From: Planococcus sp. SK3692
GTDB taxonomy: Bacteria; Bacillota; Bacilli; Bacillales_A; Planococcaceae
Length of the DNA stretch: 64,000 bases
Direction of reading: 5' to 3'
NCBI RefSeq assembly: GCF_028890485.2
Contig: NZ_JARCHV010000001.1
Span: forward strand, 1,092,698-1,156,697
Shown: piece after piece, positions 16,086-24,390 of the stretch
Position numbering within the stretch: the stretch's first letter is position 1
How the letters are laid out: the number at the start of each line of letters is the position of its first letter
Notes under the pieces: generated by a model
What the model saw: only the letters and a program-made list of their open reading frames with translations
The model's database searches: none
What the model was told of the DNA's origin: nothing
Made by a program: the position numbers and the translations under genes

Positions 16086-18845
16086 CTACTGCTTCTTCCC
16101 TTTTCCTTTCTCCACCACTTCCGCTTCAACGCTCACAGCATCGTAAATCGAGTTCGCGATAAAGCGGTAGCTGTGCTCGGTATGGGCACGGAATGCGAGA
16201 GAGTTGGCAAACAAATTAAACGTCGTCTCTCCCTGCTCAGCCGTAATCGCCATTGTCTGGCCTTGCGCCTGCTCATAGCCAGGCCACCAGCCGGCGAGGT
16301 AGAAATCGTCGCTGTCCTGGAAGCTTGCGAGTACTTCTGCGCCTTCCGGAACGCTAGAGATCCACGAGCCCGTCGTGACGTAGAGATTTTCTTCCTGCTC
16401 GTATCCGGCAGTCAACGGATGTTCCGCGACATTGGCTTTCACGAGTCCTTCATGGCTGCCTCTTGTGCTCTTATACGCGAACCCTGGAAGCAAACCGCTT
16501 CTGCTCACGGCGTTCAAAGCAGGGGCACCGATTCCGACAAAAGTTTTACCGGTAATTTGTGCTGCGTTAAATGAACCGCCATCGCTGACGATGACATCCG
16601 CTTCTGCAGCGTCTGTCAGTTCAAATCCAAGTTGGCGCAGTGAGAAGTTCAATTGCGCTGATCCCGTTGCTGCAACGCTCGGCTGTTCCAGTAATTCGGT
16701 TTCGGCATTTTTGCCGTTGCCGAATACTTGCGTTTCAAAATAATAATCATCGGCATACGCGCGAAGGTCGTTCGTCGCGACGACGAAATCGCCAGCCTCT
16801 GCTTTTCCTTTGCTCTCCGTCAGCACTTCCACCGTCTTGCCGTCAGCGAGCAACGCATTGACGACGCGGATCGCATCGTTCGTGGAGTTCTCCAGAATTT
16901 GTTTCGGCGGGTTGCCTTTTACCGTGCTTGTTGGAATAACCGCTTCTTCAATTTCCTGCGTCTTTCCATCAAATGCATTTTCAACACGAACTTCTTCCAA
17001 ATCAAAGCCTCTCAAATCAGAGAAGTTGACGACGATCGGGTCATACATGGCATCCCAATCAGAAACGTTATCGCCTTCATAGAGCATGGCATTCGCCAAG
17101 CCGCGCTTCGCCTGGTCCATCGGCACGATGAAGGTGCCTTTCGGGTAGTTCACACCGTCCACTTTTACAGGCTTCACGGTCTTCTCGACTTCCACGCCAT
17201 TGCGGATCAAATACTCCGCCATGTTATATGCTTCAAGTGCATTCTTCTGATTCTTGTCATCTGTTGGAATCACGTAATAATTCGGGAAGAAGTTTTCATT
17301 ATCCCCGCGGTCGCGGCCGATTACTTCACCTGCCGCATTGACGTAGTATTCATCGACGGCACGGTTATCTTCCCCGTCCACGCCACGCTTGAAAATCTCC
17401 AATTGCTCTTTATACAATTGGTCTTTATTGTCATGCACATAATTCGCCGCACCAAGGCCACTGCCGACAAGTGCGTTATAACCGTCCTGGCTCAATGTCG
17501 GCACTTCGATCGTATGGCCGAGCGCACCGTGCAGCATCGCGTAAATCGCCGTGTACGCTGGCGTCATATCATCCCAGCCCGAGCCATAGCCGTCTTTAGC
17601 AATGAAATAAGACGTCAGCTCTGAATTGGCGATGCCCGCCTGGCCCATCGCATTCGCTTGGTCCATCATATTGTCGATTAATAGATCGTATTCAAAGTTC
17701 GGGTTATGCGGCGGTGTTGCCGGTTCGATCAAGAACCCGTCCACATAGCCATGGAAATCCACGAACGATAGCGGCGTCCATTTCGACAGCACTTCGTTCA
17801 CTTGCTGCGTTTCCACTTGCGTCTGATACGCATTGTCGCGGTTCAAGTCAAATCCCTCGGCGTTCGCGCGCGTATTGGCCACTCTGCCGTCCGGATTGCT
17901 CGTGAACATATAGAGGAAAATCGCATCGTCCAGTACTTCGTCCACATTCAAGTTCTCTTCGAATTCCGTGTCACCGTCTGTATTCATGAATTTTACTTCA
18001 TCTTCCAACGCGAATTTCTCCAATAGTTCGACTTGCACATCCACGCCTTCCACTTCGTCCGGGTGGATATTATTGAACCAGATCGGCACTTGGTAATCAC
18101 CCATTGTGTCATTCTCGAGTTTTTCAATCAAGCTTTCCGGGTCTTCAAGTGCAGTCGGCAAGGTTTCGTTCAAATATTGATCGACCGCTGCCTCATCTCG
18201 CGCCAAAATGACGAAATGAATATCGCGCCCTTCCACCGTTTTGCCGACGGTCTGGTACTCAAGGTAGCGATCGTTATCCGCATCTTGTTCAGCGGCTTCG
18301 AAAATATCATCGATCGCCGGTTTTAATTCATCGTAAAACTTGAACTCATCGTAGACATTCAATTCGATGGTCGCTGCCGCTTTGTCGCCGCTTGCCGAAT
18401 CAACTAGCGCCAACTCGTAGTCACCGATAAATTGCTGGTACTGTGTGCGGATCGTGCGGTTGGACAAATCATCCGTCCCGTACAATAAACCGAATTCCAG
18501 CACAGCCGTGATTTGGTTCGTGCCTTCAACAAAAGAAGGCTCTTCAACGACGGTGATGAACGGGTCGCCATTGTAGCTTTGGCCTTCTGTCCATTGCTGC
18601 CATTCAGACAACGGCTTTCCGCCAAATTGGAACTCGACATCTTCCAAATCGACCCCTTCGCCTAAATCAGCCGACACTTCGACAGTGCGCGCTTCGGTCA
18701 ATGAAAAGACCGAACGGCTGACTTCAAGCGCAGTCGCTTGTTCTGTCGCACTAGCCCCCGTTTCATTTGCGGTCATTGTCGGCACAAACGCTGACAATAC
18801 GAGCACTACCGAGAGCCATCCTGCAAAAACTTTCTTCATCCACAT
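16086..18845 (-). CDS. Secreted M14 family zinc carboxypeptidase-like protein, 919 aa
   Basis: Large exported metallopeptidase. A signal peptide occupies about residues 1-26 (FAGWLSVVLVLSAF core). The M14 zinc site reads NNIHPDEVEG (His 261, Glu 264) and FVDFHGYVDG (His 365); substrate residues NPDGR (317-321) and FDLNRDN (333-338) match the family, and the catalytic Glu is in GHTIEVPT (447). About 150 residues before the peptidase domain and 450 after it are extra, the latter including a possible glutamine-amidotransferase-like stretch near residues 690-830. Two in-frame ATGs (18845, 18839) are both possible. No wall anchor motif is seen, so it is probably released. Confidence 0.88.
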   Translation of the reverse strand: MWMKKVFAGWLSVVLVLSAFVPTMTANETGASATEQATALEVSRSVFSLTEARTVEVSADLGEGVDLEDVEFQFGGKPLSEWQQWTEGQSYNGDPFITVVEEPSFVEGTNQITAVLEFGLLYGTDDLSNRTIRTQYQQFIGDYELALVDSASGDKAAATIELNVYDEFKFYDELKPAIDDIFEAAEQDADNDRYLEYQTVGKTVEGRDIHFVILARDEAAVDQYLNETLPTALEDPESLIEKLENDTMGDYQVPIWFNNIHPDEVEGVDVQVELLEKFALEDEVKFMNTDGDTEFEENLNVDEVLDDAIFLYMFTSNPDGRVANTRANAEGFDLNRDNAYQTQVETQQVNEVLSKWTPLSFVDFHGYVDGFLIEPATPPHNPNFEYDLLIDNMMDQANAMGQAGIANSELTSYFIAKDGYGSGWDDMTPAYTAIYAMLHGALGHTIEVPTLSQDGYNALVGSGLGAANYVHDNKDQLYKEQLEIFKRGVDGEDNRAVDEYYVNAAGEVIGRDRGDNENFFPNYYVIPTDDKNQKNALEAYNMAEYLIRNGVEVEKTVKPVKVDGVNYPKGTFIVPMDQAKRGLANAMLYEGDNVSDWDAMYDPIVVNFSDLRGFDLEEVRVENAFDGKTQEIEEAVIPTSTVKGNPPKQILENSTNDAIRVVNALLADGKTVEVLTESKGKAEAGDFVVATNDLRAYADDYYFETQVFGNGKNAETELLEQPSVAATGSAQLNFSLRQLGFELTDAAEADVIVSDGGSFNAAQITGKTFVGIGAPALNAVSRSGLLPGFAYKSTRGSHEGLVKANVAEHPLTAGYEQEENLYVTTGSWISSVPEGAEVLASFQDSDDFYLAGWWPGYEQAQGQTMAITAEQGETTFNLFANSLAFRAHTEHSYRFIANSIYDAVSVEAEVVEKGKGKKQ

Positions 18846-18982
18846 AACATCCCTTCACCTTGAAATTTTTATTACCAGCTCTTAATATAACAGAATATTT
18901 CGTAATCCGAAGTAGGCGAAAGGATTAATTCTTAAAAATAGGACTTTATTCCAGTTATTGAAATATTCCTTTAGCGATGCCG

Positions 18983-19068
18983 AATTGTGTGATGCACAGG
19001 GACGTCGTCACATACAAACCCTGTCACCACATGGTTCTCACACGGAGAATTGTGTCGTGCACAGGGAC
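18983..19068 (+). repeat. Two-unit REP-like element (copy 5)
   Basis: Units at 18983-19003 and 19048-19068 with a 44-bp spacer, in the 301-bp divergent gap between the M14 and amidase genes. Nothing else in that gap is recognisable apart from the two promoter-proximal ends. Confidence 0.85.
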
Positions 19069-19146
19069 ACGAATCAAAACTTTATGCAAAATTAGGAATT
19101 CATGTACAATTAAAGAAAGTACATCTAATTAGCGAGGAGCCTACAT

Positions 19147-20604
19147 ATGGAAACAAGCACATTCAAATTGATCGAAGCAACCATTGAAGATATCCAACAA
19201 GCATTCCGTGACCAAAAACTGACCTCCGTCGAATTGGTTCAAGCCTACCTCGACCGAATCGAAAAGTTCGATCAAAACGGCCCTAACATCAATTCCGTCC
19301 GGGCGATCAACCCAGACGCGTTGGCAATCGCAGCCGAGCTGGACGAAAAACGCGGACAGACTGAGCAAGGCCCTCTCTACGGCATTCCTGTGTTATTGAA
19401 AGACAATATCGAAACGAAAGACCCGATGCCGACCACTGCCGGCGCCATCGCACTCGAACACAATTTCGCGAAAGACGACGCGTTCGTGGCGAAGCAACTG
19501 CGAAACGCCGGCGCCATCATCCTCGGCAAAGTAAATTTGAGCGAATGGGCATATTTCATGTCGCAAGATGGACCGAGCGGCTATAGCTCACTCGCCGGAC
19601 AAGTGAAAAATCCGTACGGCATCGACATCTTCAAACCAGAAGACGTCGGCGGCTCGAGTTCGGGGACTGGTGCTGCGATCGCGTCGAACTTCGCAGTGGT
19701 CGGCGTCGGCACGGAAACTTCGGGCTCGATCCTCAGCCCATCCAGTGCCAATTCCCTCGTCGGCATCAAGCCGACCGTCGGGCTCATCAGCCGCTCGCGC
19801 ATTATCCCGATCGCCGAAAGCCAAGATACCGCTGGACCGATGGCACGTACCGTGACGGATGCTGCAATCTTACTTGGCGCGATGACCGGCGTCGACGAAC
19901 AAGACCCGGCGACACTGGAGAGCGCAGCATGCACACTCACCGATTACACGCCGCATCTGAAATCAGATGGCTTGAAAGGCGCCCGTATCGGCGTGGACTT
20001 ATCGTTCCTGAATAACGAAGCCCCGGAAGAACGCGCCATTATGGACGCGGCCGTCGAGCAAATCAAAGCACTCGGCGCCACCGTCGTCGAATTGACGATT
20101 CCAAAGCAGGAGTTCGAATCAGACGTCTTATGGTACGAATTCAAGCGCAGCGTCAACGACTACCTTGCTACGACACCAGATAAAGTGCCGGTCAAATCAC
20201 TCGCGGACGTCATCGCATTCAACCAACAAGACCCCGAGCGCCGCATGAAGTTCGGCCAAGCGGAACTAGAGAAAGCACAAGGCTTGAGCGACGATCCGAA
20301 CGACGCGACATACTTGAAACACCGCGAAATCGATTGGCGCACTTCTACCACAGAAGGCATCGACCACGTCATGCAACAGCACCAACTCGACGCGCTCCTT
20401 TTTCAAAACAACCGCGGCGCAGCAATGCCGGCCAAAGCGGGCTATCCGTCCATTACGGTTCCGGCCGGTTACACAGAAGACGGACATCCGGTTGGCGTGA
20501 CCTTCAGTGCGCAGGCCTTCAGCGAAGCGCGGTTGATTGAACTGGCTTATTCTTATGAACAGAAATCATTTAAACGAAAGATCCCACATTTTAAAGCAAA
20601 TTGA
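19147..20604 (+). CDS. Amidase signature family hydrolase, 485 aa
   Basis: Amide hydrolase with the Ser-cisSer-Lys triad: Lys 85 in VLLKDN, the cis-Ser in GGSSSGTG (168-175) and the nucleophile Ser near 194 in GTETSGSI. The C-terminus has the typical YPSITVPAGYTEDGHPVGV run. It lacks GatB or GatC neighbours, so it is a free-standing amidase rather than the glutamyl-tRNA amidotransferase subunit. Ribosome site GAGGAGC. Single gene closed by a long hairpin. Confidence 0.92.
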   Translation: METSTFKLIEATIEDIQQAFRDQKLTSVELVQAYLDRIEKFDQNGPNINSVRAINPDALAIAAELDEKRGQTEQGPLYGIPVLLKDNIETKDPMPTTAGAIALEHNFAKDDAFVAKQLRNAGAIILGKVNLSEWAYFMSQDGPSGYSSLAGQVKNPYGIDIFKPEDVGGSSSGTGAAIASNFAVVGVGTETSGSILSPSSANSLVGIKPTVGLISRSRIIPIAESQDTAGPMARTVTDAAILLGAMTGVDEQDPATLESAACTLTDYTPHLKSDGLKGARIGVDLSFLNNEAPEERAIMDAAVEQIKALGATVVELTIPKQEFESDVLWYEFKRSVNDYLATTPDKVPVKSLADVIAFNQQDPERRMKFGQAELEKAQGLSDDPNDATYLKHREIDWRTSTTEGIDHVMQQHQLDALLFQNNRGAAMPAKAGYPSITVPAGYTEDGHPVGVTFSAQAFSEARLIELAYSYEQKSFKRKIPHFKAN

Positions 20605-20626
20605 GTTTTTAAGACAACAAAAAAAC

Positions 20627-20682
20627 ACCCTTTACTAAAGAGTTGGTATTTAGCACTCACCATTTAGTTAAGGGTATTTTTA
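20627..20682 (+). terminator. Terminator of the amidase gene
   Basis: ACCCTTTACTAAA (20627-20639) pairs with TTTAGTTAAGGGT (20663-20675) with one mismatch, followed by ATTTTTATT; an A run precedes it. Confidence 0.8.
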
Positions 20683-20694
20683 TTAGTAAGACAT

Positions 20695-20723
20695 TTGAGT
20701 TCTTAAAATATGAAGGTTATAAT
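20695..20723 (+). promoter_or_regulatory. Sigma-A promoter for a small-peptide unit
   Basis: TTGAGT (20695-20700), a 17-bp spacer and a perfect TATAAT (20718-20723). This is the best promoter match I found in the window. It drives a short unit ending at the terminator near 21045. Confidence 0.75.
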
Positions 20724-20758
20724 ACTTACATTGAAATTCTTTTAGGGGAGCGGGAGAA

Positions 20759-20953
20759 ATGCTACTTGTTATATCGGTGATTGATTTCATCGTTGCGTTA
20801 ATAACTCGAAGTTATTTCAAGGTTCGAATCCTTAAAGGGGGAATGTATATGCTAAAACAAACTATTTTGAAAGTAAGAAACTTGCTTAGCAATTTGTTTG
20901 TCAAAACATTTCTCCTGATACTGGGCGTGTGGTCATCCCACCCGCTGCCCTAA
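20759..20953 (+). CDS. Small hydrophobic peptide ORF, 64 aa (or 36 aa from an internal start)
   Basis: Not recognised. It sits in a compact unit with a good promoter, AGGGGAG 9 bp before the ATG and a terminator 50 bp after the stop. The first 17 residues (LLVISVIDFIVALIT) would form a membrane segment. A second in-frame start at 20843 has AAAGGGGG before it and would give a 36-aa basic, amphipathic peptide ending LLILGVWSSHPLP. Two small hairpins (20800-20816 and 20819-20833) sit just before this second ribosome site. It lies 470 bp from a type I toxin gene, so a toxin-like role is possible but unproven. Confidence 0.5.
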   Translation: MLLVISVIDFIVALITRSYFKVRILKGGMYMLKQTILKVRNLLSNLFVKTFLLILGVWSSHPLP

Positions 20954-20999
20954 GAGAATTTCTTGATGAATTTTATTTTAAAGTATTAGTTTTCGTCAT

Positions 21000-21045
21000 A
21001 AAGGATCAGGGGTGGCTTGGATGTATGCCGTCTTGATCCTTTTTA
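21000..21045 (+). terminator. Terminator of the small-peptide unit
   Basis: AAAGGATCA (21000-21008) pairs with TGATCCTTT (21034-21042), with an inner GGC/GCC pairing, then T residues. Confidence 0.8.
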
Positions 21046-21391
21046 GTGTTTAATGAATTTTAATAATCCATTTTATAACCATTAAAAAATATCTGAAATA
21101 GAAACTCGCAAAGTACAAGTTACCGAACACACAACATAGTAGTTCTGTCATGAAATACTTTCAGTTCCACAGAAAAGAACGAGACATAGAGTTACTTATC
21201 TGGCTTCAGTTTTCGATAAGAACAATCTCCCCACGGACTGAACAGAAAAAGTATATTATATAACTCCCATCACGTTTATCTAAAATCTCCAAGAAGCGGC
21301 ACAAGTCCCATACATTTTATCCGCAATAGTAAACTCTCTATCTACGTGATAAAATAAAAAATGCAGCTACATAAAGTGGACGGGCGGTTGG

Positions 21392-21413
21392 CACTCCCTT
21401 GAGAAAGGGGGTG
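21392..21413 (+). promoter_or_regulatory. Hairpin that sequesters the Hol-Tox ribosome site
   Basis: CACTCCCTT (21392-21400), loop GAGA, and AAGGGGGTG (21405-21413). The right arm is the Shine-Dalgarno sequence of the toxin at 21421, so translation would be blocked in the folded form. This arrangement is familiar from type I toxin messages. Confidence 0.7.
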
Positions 21414-21420
21414 TTTAGAT

Positions 21421-21531
21421 ATGGTAACTTACGATGCTATGAATATGCTATTTCAATTTGGTATATTCCTCACTTCAGCTTTGACCGCTGGAGTTGCGAT
21501 CATCGCAATTGCCATCAACAAAAAGAAGTAA
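21421..21531 (+). CDS. Hol-Tox family small membrane toxin (type I TA), 36 aa
   Basis: Short peptide of the putative holin-like toxin family: polar start VTYDAMNMLFQFG, one membrane helix (about residues 10-32) and a C-terminal NKKK tail. Such peptides are toxic when overproduced and are normally held off by an antisense RNA. The leader hairpin hides the ribosome site, the transcript ends at the terminator at 21624-21654, and the opposite strand downstream carries promoter-like boxes. The gene is too short for standard gene finding. Family recognition rests on length, tail and leader structure. Confidence 0.72.
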   Translation: MVTYDAMNMLFQFGIFLTSALTAGVAIIAIAINKKK

Positions 21532-21550
21532 CCGCCTTCTCCCTGCCAGG

Positions 21551-21587
21551 ATTGTAGGTAGTTACTCTTTGCTTAAAACATCTTCAA
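21551..21587 (-). promoter_or_regulatory. Candidate promoter of an antisense antitoxin RNA
   Basis: Read leftwards: TTGAAG (21587-21582), 17 bp, TAACTA (21564-21559), or alternatively TTTAAG (21577-21572), 15 bp, TACAAT (21556-21551). Transcription from here would run over the 3' end of the Hol-Tox gene, as expected for a type I antitoxin RNA. No end of such an RNA can be assigned. Confidence 0.4.
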
Positions 21588-21623
21588 TTTGGCCAGCCGC
21601 ACTTATACGGCATGTACTGCATC

Positions 21624-21654
21624 GACCGGGTGTTAGCGCACTCGGTCTTTTTTT
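21624..21654 (+). terminator. Terminator of the Hol-Tox message
   Basis: GACCGGGTG (21624-21632) pairs with CACTCGGTC (21639-21647) with one G-T pair, then seven T residues. Confidence 0.88.
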
Positions 21655-21726
21655 ATGTCTAAATTATAGCATATTAAGTTTTTGGGTTCTATTATTTAAT
21701 AGTTTATTAATAGACTCTTTCGGATT

Positions 21727-22041
21727 TTATCTCATACTAATTAATGCTGCGGCTTTTGCTTTTATCTCTTTACTGATCGAGGGATGCTTTGAAGCAATCA
21801 CTTCTTTTAAAGCTTCTTCTTCCCACCCATTTTTAAAAATGGTAATAGCTGAAGAAATCCTGATTAATTGGCCAGAAATTTTAGAAGCATTTGGATTGTC
21901 CTCTAGAAGCTTTTTAGCCAAAGGCATTTTATCTTTCCCGCTTAGTTTTTCCTTGCTAAATGCCAGTTCCTTATAATCCTCGAAGTAATGAACAAAATTA
22001 GATTTCCCTATAGACTGTAGCGCTCTATTAACTGTACTCAT
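21727..22041 (-). CDS. Hypothetical protein, 104 aa
   Basis: Not recognised. The protein is hydrophilic, helical and lysine-rich with no membrane segment or signal peptide; it begins STVNRALQSIGKSNFVHYFE and ends with KEIKAKAAALISMR. A longer frame starts at 22134, but AAAGGGGA eight bases before the ATG at 22041 supports the shorter version. It stands alone next to the Hol-Tox locus. A mostly alpha-helical fold is likely; no function can be offered. Confidence 0.65.
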   Translation of the reverse strand: MSTVNRALQSIGKSNFVHYFEDYKELAFSKEKLSGKDKMPLAKKLLEDNPNASKISGQLIRISSAITIFKNGWEEEALKEVIASKHPSISKEIKAKAAALISMR

Positions 22042-22286
22042 GCTAGATTCCCCTTTCCCTTGTAAGACAATTCCAGAATAGCACATTAAATTACAGCCTG
22101 ATTCAGTAAATATTTTATTGTTAATCTTCAACATTTATAATTAACAAGAAAAGGTGCTTTTACATATGGACACATAAATCGAAAAGAATTGAATTCCGTC
22201 AACCCTACGTTTTCATGTTCATCTGATAAAAAATATATCGAAACTTTTTAATATATTCCTCGTATTAAAACTAAAGGGGTGGGTGT

Positions 22287-22775
22287 GTGGAAGCAATGGT
22301 AAAATCAATAAACAAATTCAAACTTTTTATACTTAAGACAAGGTTGAAAGAATTCAATAAGCCAGGCGAAGGCGGAATTGTGGCTACCCTTTTAGAAACA
22401 AAACATGGAGAGCCAGTTTTGCTGGCTCTCCATGAAGATAAAGAAGGTCCAGTATTAAATTTTTGGTTGTACTCAGTTCACTGGACAAAGATTGATCGAT
22501 CATCAATGATTCTTTTTTTAAATGAATATTCTTTACAAATCAGTGATATTCAAGTATTAGAGTATCGTGATAAACCTTATATTAAAAAATATGGCAAGGG
22601 TTATGGAACTATTTTTATGACTTACCTTATTAAAGAAGCTAAGAAAAGAAACCTAACTGCAATAACTGGAGAAATGTCTTTCGAAAATGACGAACAAAAA
22701 GTTAGACAAAAAAATTTCTATACAAAATATGGTTTTCATATCGATAGTGATTATAAGCTTTTAAAAATGCTTTAA
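22287..22775 (+). CDS. GNAT-like acetyltransferase, 162 aa
   Basis: The C-terminal half looks like a GNAT fold: KYGKGYGTIFMTYLIKEAKK (about residues 105-124) fits the acetyl-CoA-binding Q/RxxGxG/A helix, and NFYTKYGFHIDSDYKLLKM fits the closing strand. The N-terminal half is less typical. Start is GTG at 22287 with AAAGGGG seven bases upstream. Substrate unknown. AT-rich relative to neighbours, which may mean it was acquired. Single gene with a terminator. Confidence 0.65.
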   Translation: MEAMVKSINKFKLFILKTRLKEFNKPGEGGIVATLLETKHGEPVLLALHEDKEGPVLNFWLYSVHWTKIDRSSMILFLNEYSLQISDIQVLEYRDKPYIKKYGKGYGTIFMTYLIKEAKKRNLTAITGEMSFENDEQKVRQKNFYTKYGFHIDSDYKLLKML

Positions 22776-22867
22776 GCCTGTCTTTAATTCACCTGCTTCT
22801 GTAAATAAGAAAAGCGGAAACGGATCACACCAAACTTTAAATCCCACTGAATTTAATCAACTAAAAT

Positions 22868-22899
22868 AAACATCCTCTGCTGAGTAGAGGGTGTTTTTC
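22868..22899 (+). terminator. Terminator of the GNAT-like gene
   Basis: AAACATCCTCT (22868-22878) pairs with AGAGGGTGTTT (22886-22896) with one wobble, then TT. It also ends the leftward transcript from the gene at 24226, beyond the REP-like element. Confidence 0.75.
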
Positions 22900-22905
22900 G
22901 CGATG

Positions 22906-22991
22906 AATTGTGTCATGCACAGGGACATTAGGCAACACAATCTTCTCTACATCAAGGTTTTTGTCCGCAGAATTGTGTGGTGCACAGGGAC
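22906..22991 (+). repeat. Two-unit REP-like element (copy 6)
   Basis: Units at 22906-22926 and 22971-22991 with a 44-bp spacer. The right unit ends 2 bp from the stop codon of the leftward gene 22994-24226. Confidence 0.85.
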
Positions 22992-22993
22992 AT

Positions 22994-24226
22994 TCACTCT
23001 CTCCGCGGCACATAAGCATAAGCTTTCTCATCTTCCGTCACTTCAACCAACACTTCAGACGGAACCTCTTGCTCCGCAGCTTGTTGCTCATTAATCTTCA
23101 CAGGCGCCAGTTCTTTCAAGCTCTCCAAGTTCCGGTATTTCAACGCTTTCAGCCCGAAGTTGATCTTCACTTTATAGTTTTCTTCGATGCTTTTCACTTT
23201 CTCTTCGATGCTTTGGATCAAGGTATGATTCTCCGCCACGATCTCGGCCAATGTCTGCGATTTCGCGTCGGCTTCCTCGTAATTTCGGATGGTCCGCAAA
23301 TACGGCTCGTAGCATTCCTGGATAAATTGCACATTCAATAGCAATAATCCCTGTTTGGCGTTGAAGCGCCCGATGAGTTGTTCGTACTCTTTTTTCACCG
23401 GGGCCTCCCCCCATTTCCGCAGCGTTTCATGCTCTTTCAAGTTTTCGACACTCGCAACAATGGCTTTCAAGTCTTTCGTCAGCACTTTCAAATCCTGCAG
23501 CGTCGCCGTGTAAAAGCCCTCGATTTCCGCGTCTTCCACACCGCCAAGTGTGATGCCGTTTCTCCGGAAGCGTTCGATGACTTCCTTGAAATAGCCAAAG
23601 CGTGCGTCGATCCTCCCGGCGAAATCATGTTCCCGGTGTTGAATGAGCGTCTCGAGTTTTCTCTCCATGCTCTTCAAGGAACTTTGGATTTCCATGAGCT
23701 GCTGCTGGCCGACCACGGTCGTCAATAAGCTCATGCTCGCATGGGCCACAAGCCCAGGATTCACCCGTTTCACCAACACTGCCTGCTCGTATATTCCTTT
23801 CACGCCATCTTTTTTCACCGCCGGCACATAGCCTTTGCCATTGACCCGCTCAATCAGCGTCATGCTCTTATCCTTCAAGCCCTTCACCACTTCCGGACTA
23901 AACTGCACGCGGAAGATCCGGCTTTGATGGAAAATCATCGCTCCGTCTTTCAATGTCTCAGCGATCACAGGAATCATATTCGCAGGGATTTCGATCCGCT
24001 TATAGCCGCTCTTGACGAGTTCGGCGTCCTCCACTTCCGTCACGATCGGGTTCAAATGGCTGTCATCTTCTTCCGGCTCCACTTCCTCTGGTTCCACCTC
24101 TTCAACTATTTCTTCACTGGGCGTTTCTTCTATTTGAATAGATGCGTCTTTATTGTTTCTGAAATAAAGAAAGACGCCAATTAATATAACTAAAACTGCC
24201 GCAATCAGGAGATACATATATTCCAT
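22994..24226 (-). CDS. Membrane-anchored coiled-coil protein of unknown function, 410 aa
   Basis: One N-terminal membrane helix (residues 5-22, YLLIAAVLVILIGVFLYF), then a very acidic linker (33-58, Glu/Pro/Val repeats), a compact domain from about 70 to 175 with GYKRIEIPANMIPVI, and long helical segments from about 180 to 380 likely to form coiled coils. The C-terminus is again acidic. The orientation suggests a cytoplasmic body tethered to the membrane. I do not recognise the family. Ribosome site is weak (AATGAGG). Single gene. Confidence 0.8.
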   Translation of the reverse strand: MEYMYLLIAAVLVILIGVFLYFRNNKDASIQIEETPSEEIVEEVEPEEVEPEEDDSHLNPIVTEVEDAELVKSGYKRIEIPANMIPVIAETLKDGAMIFHQSRIFRVQFSPEVVKGLKDKSMTLIERVNGKGYVPAVKKDGVKGIYEQAVLVKRVNPGLVAHASMSLLTTVVGQQQLMEIQSSLKSMERKLETLIQHREHDFAGRIDARFGYFKEVIERFRRNGITLGGVEDAEIEGFYTATLQDLKVLTKDLKAIVASVENLKEHETLRKWGEAPVKKEYEQLIGRFNAKQGLLLLNVQFIQECYEPYLRTIRNYEEADAKSQTLAEIVAENHTLIQSIEEKVKSIEENYKVKINFGLKALKYRNLESLKELAPVKINEQQAAEQEVPSEVLVEVTEDEKAYAYVPRRE

Positions 24227-24289
24227 TAGCCATGCCTCATTTCTTCGATATTACCATTTTACTAAAGAAATGTTCATTAATAAAATACG

Positions 24290-24336
24290 AAAGCCGTCTC
24301 CGATAAGCTTTGAGCTTGCCGGAGACGGCTTTTTTC
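24290..24336. terminator. Large terminator-like hairpin
   Basis: AAAGCCGTCTCCG (24290-24302) pairs with CGGAGACGGCTTT (24320-24332) and the inside pairs again as AAGCT/AGCTT, with a T run on the right. The leftward NCS2 operon is the only transcript that needs it, although the better T tract is on the plus strand. Confidence 0.75.
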
Positions 24337-24390
24337 GGTTTATGCTTGCGAATACACGGAATCATGTTTAACAAAAGCGCGTGATTTCGA

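Noticed and set aside
19147..20604. GatA subunit of the tRNA amidotransferase
   Set aside because: The amidase signature is present, but no gatC or gatB neighbour exists and the C-terminus differs from GatA.
20790..20845. tRNA-like segment (AATAA-CTCGAAG-TTATT arm and GGTTCGAATCC T-loop)
   Set aside because: No acceptor stem can be formed, the variable region is one base and no D arm fits. It is better read as two small hairpins in the leader of a small-peptide gene.
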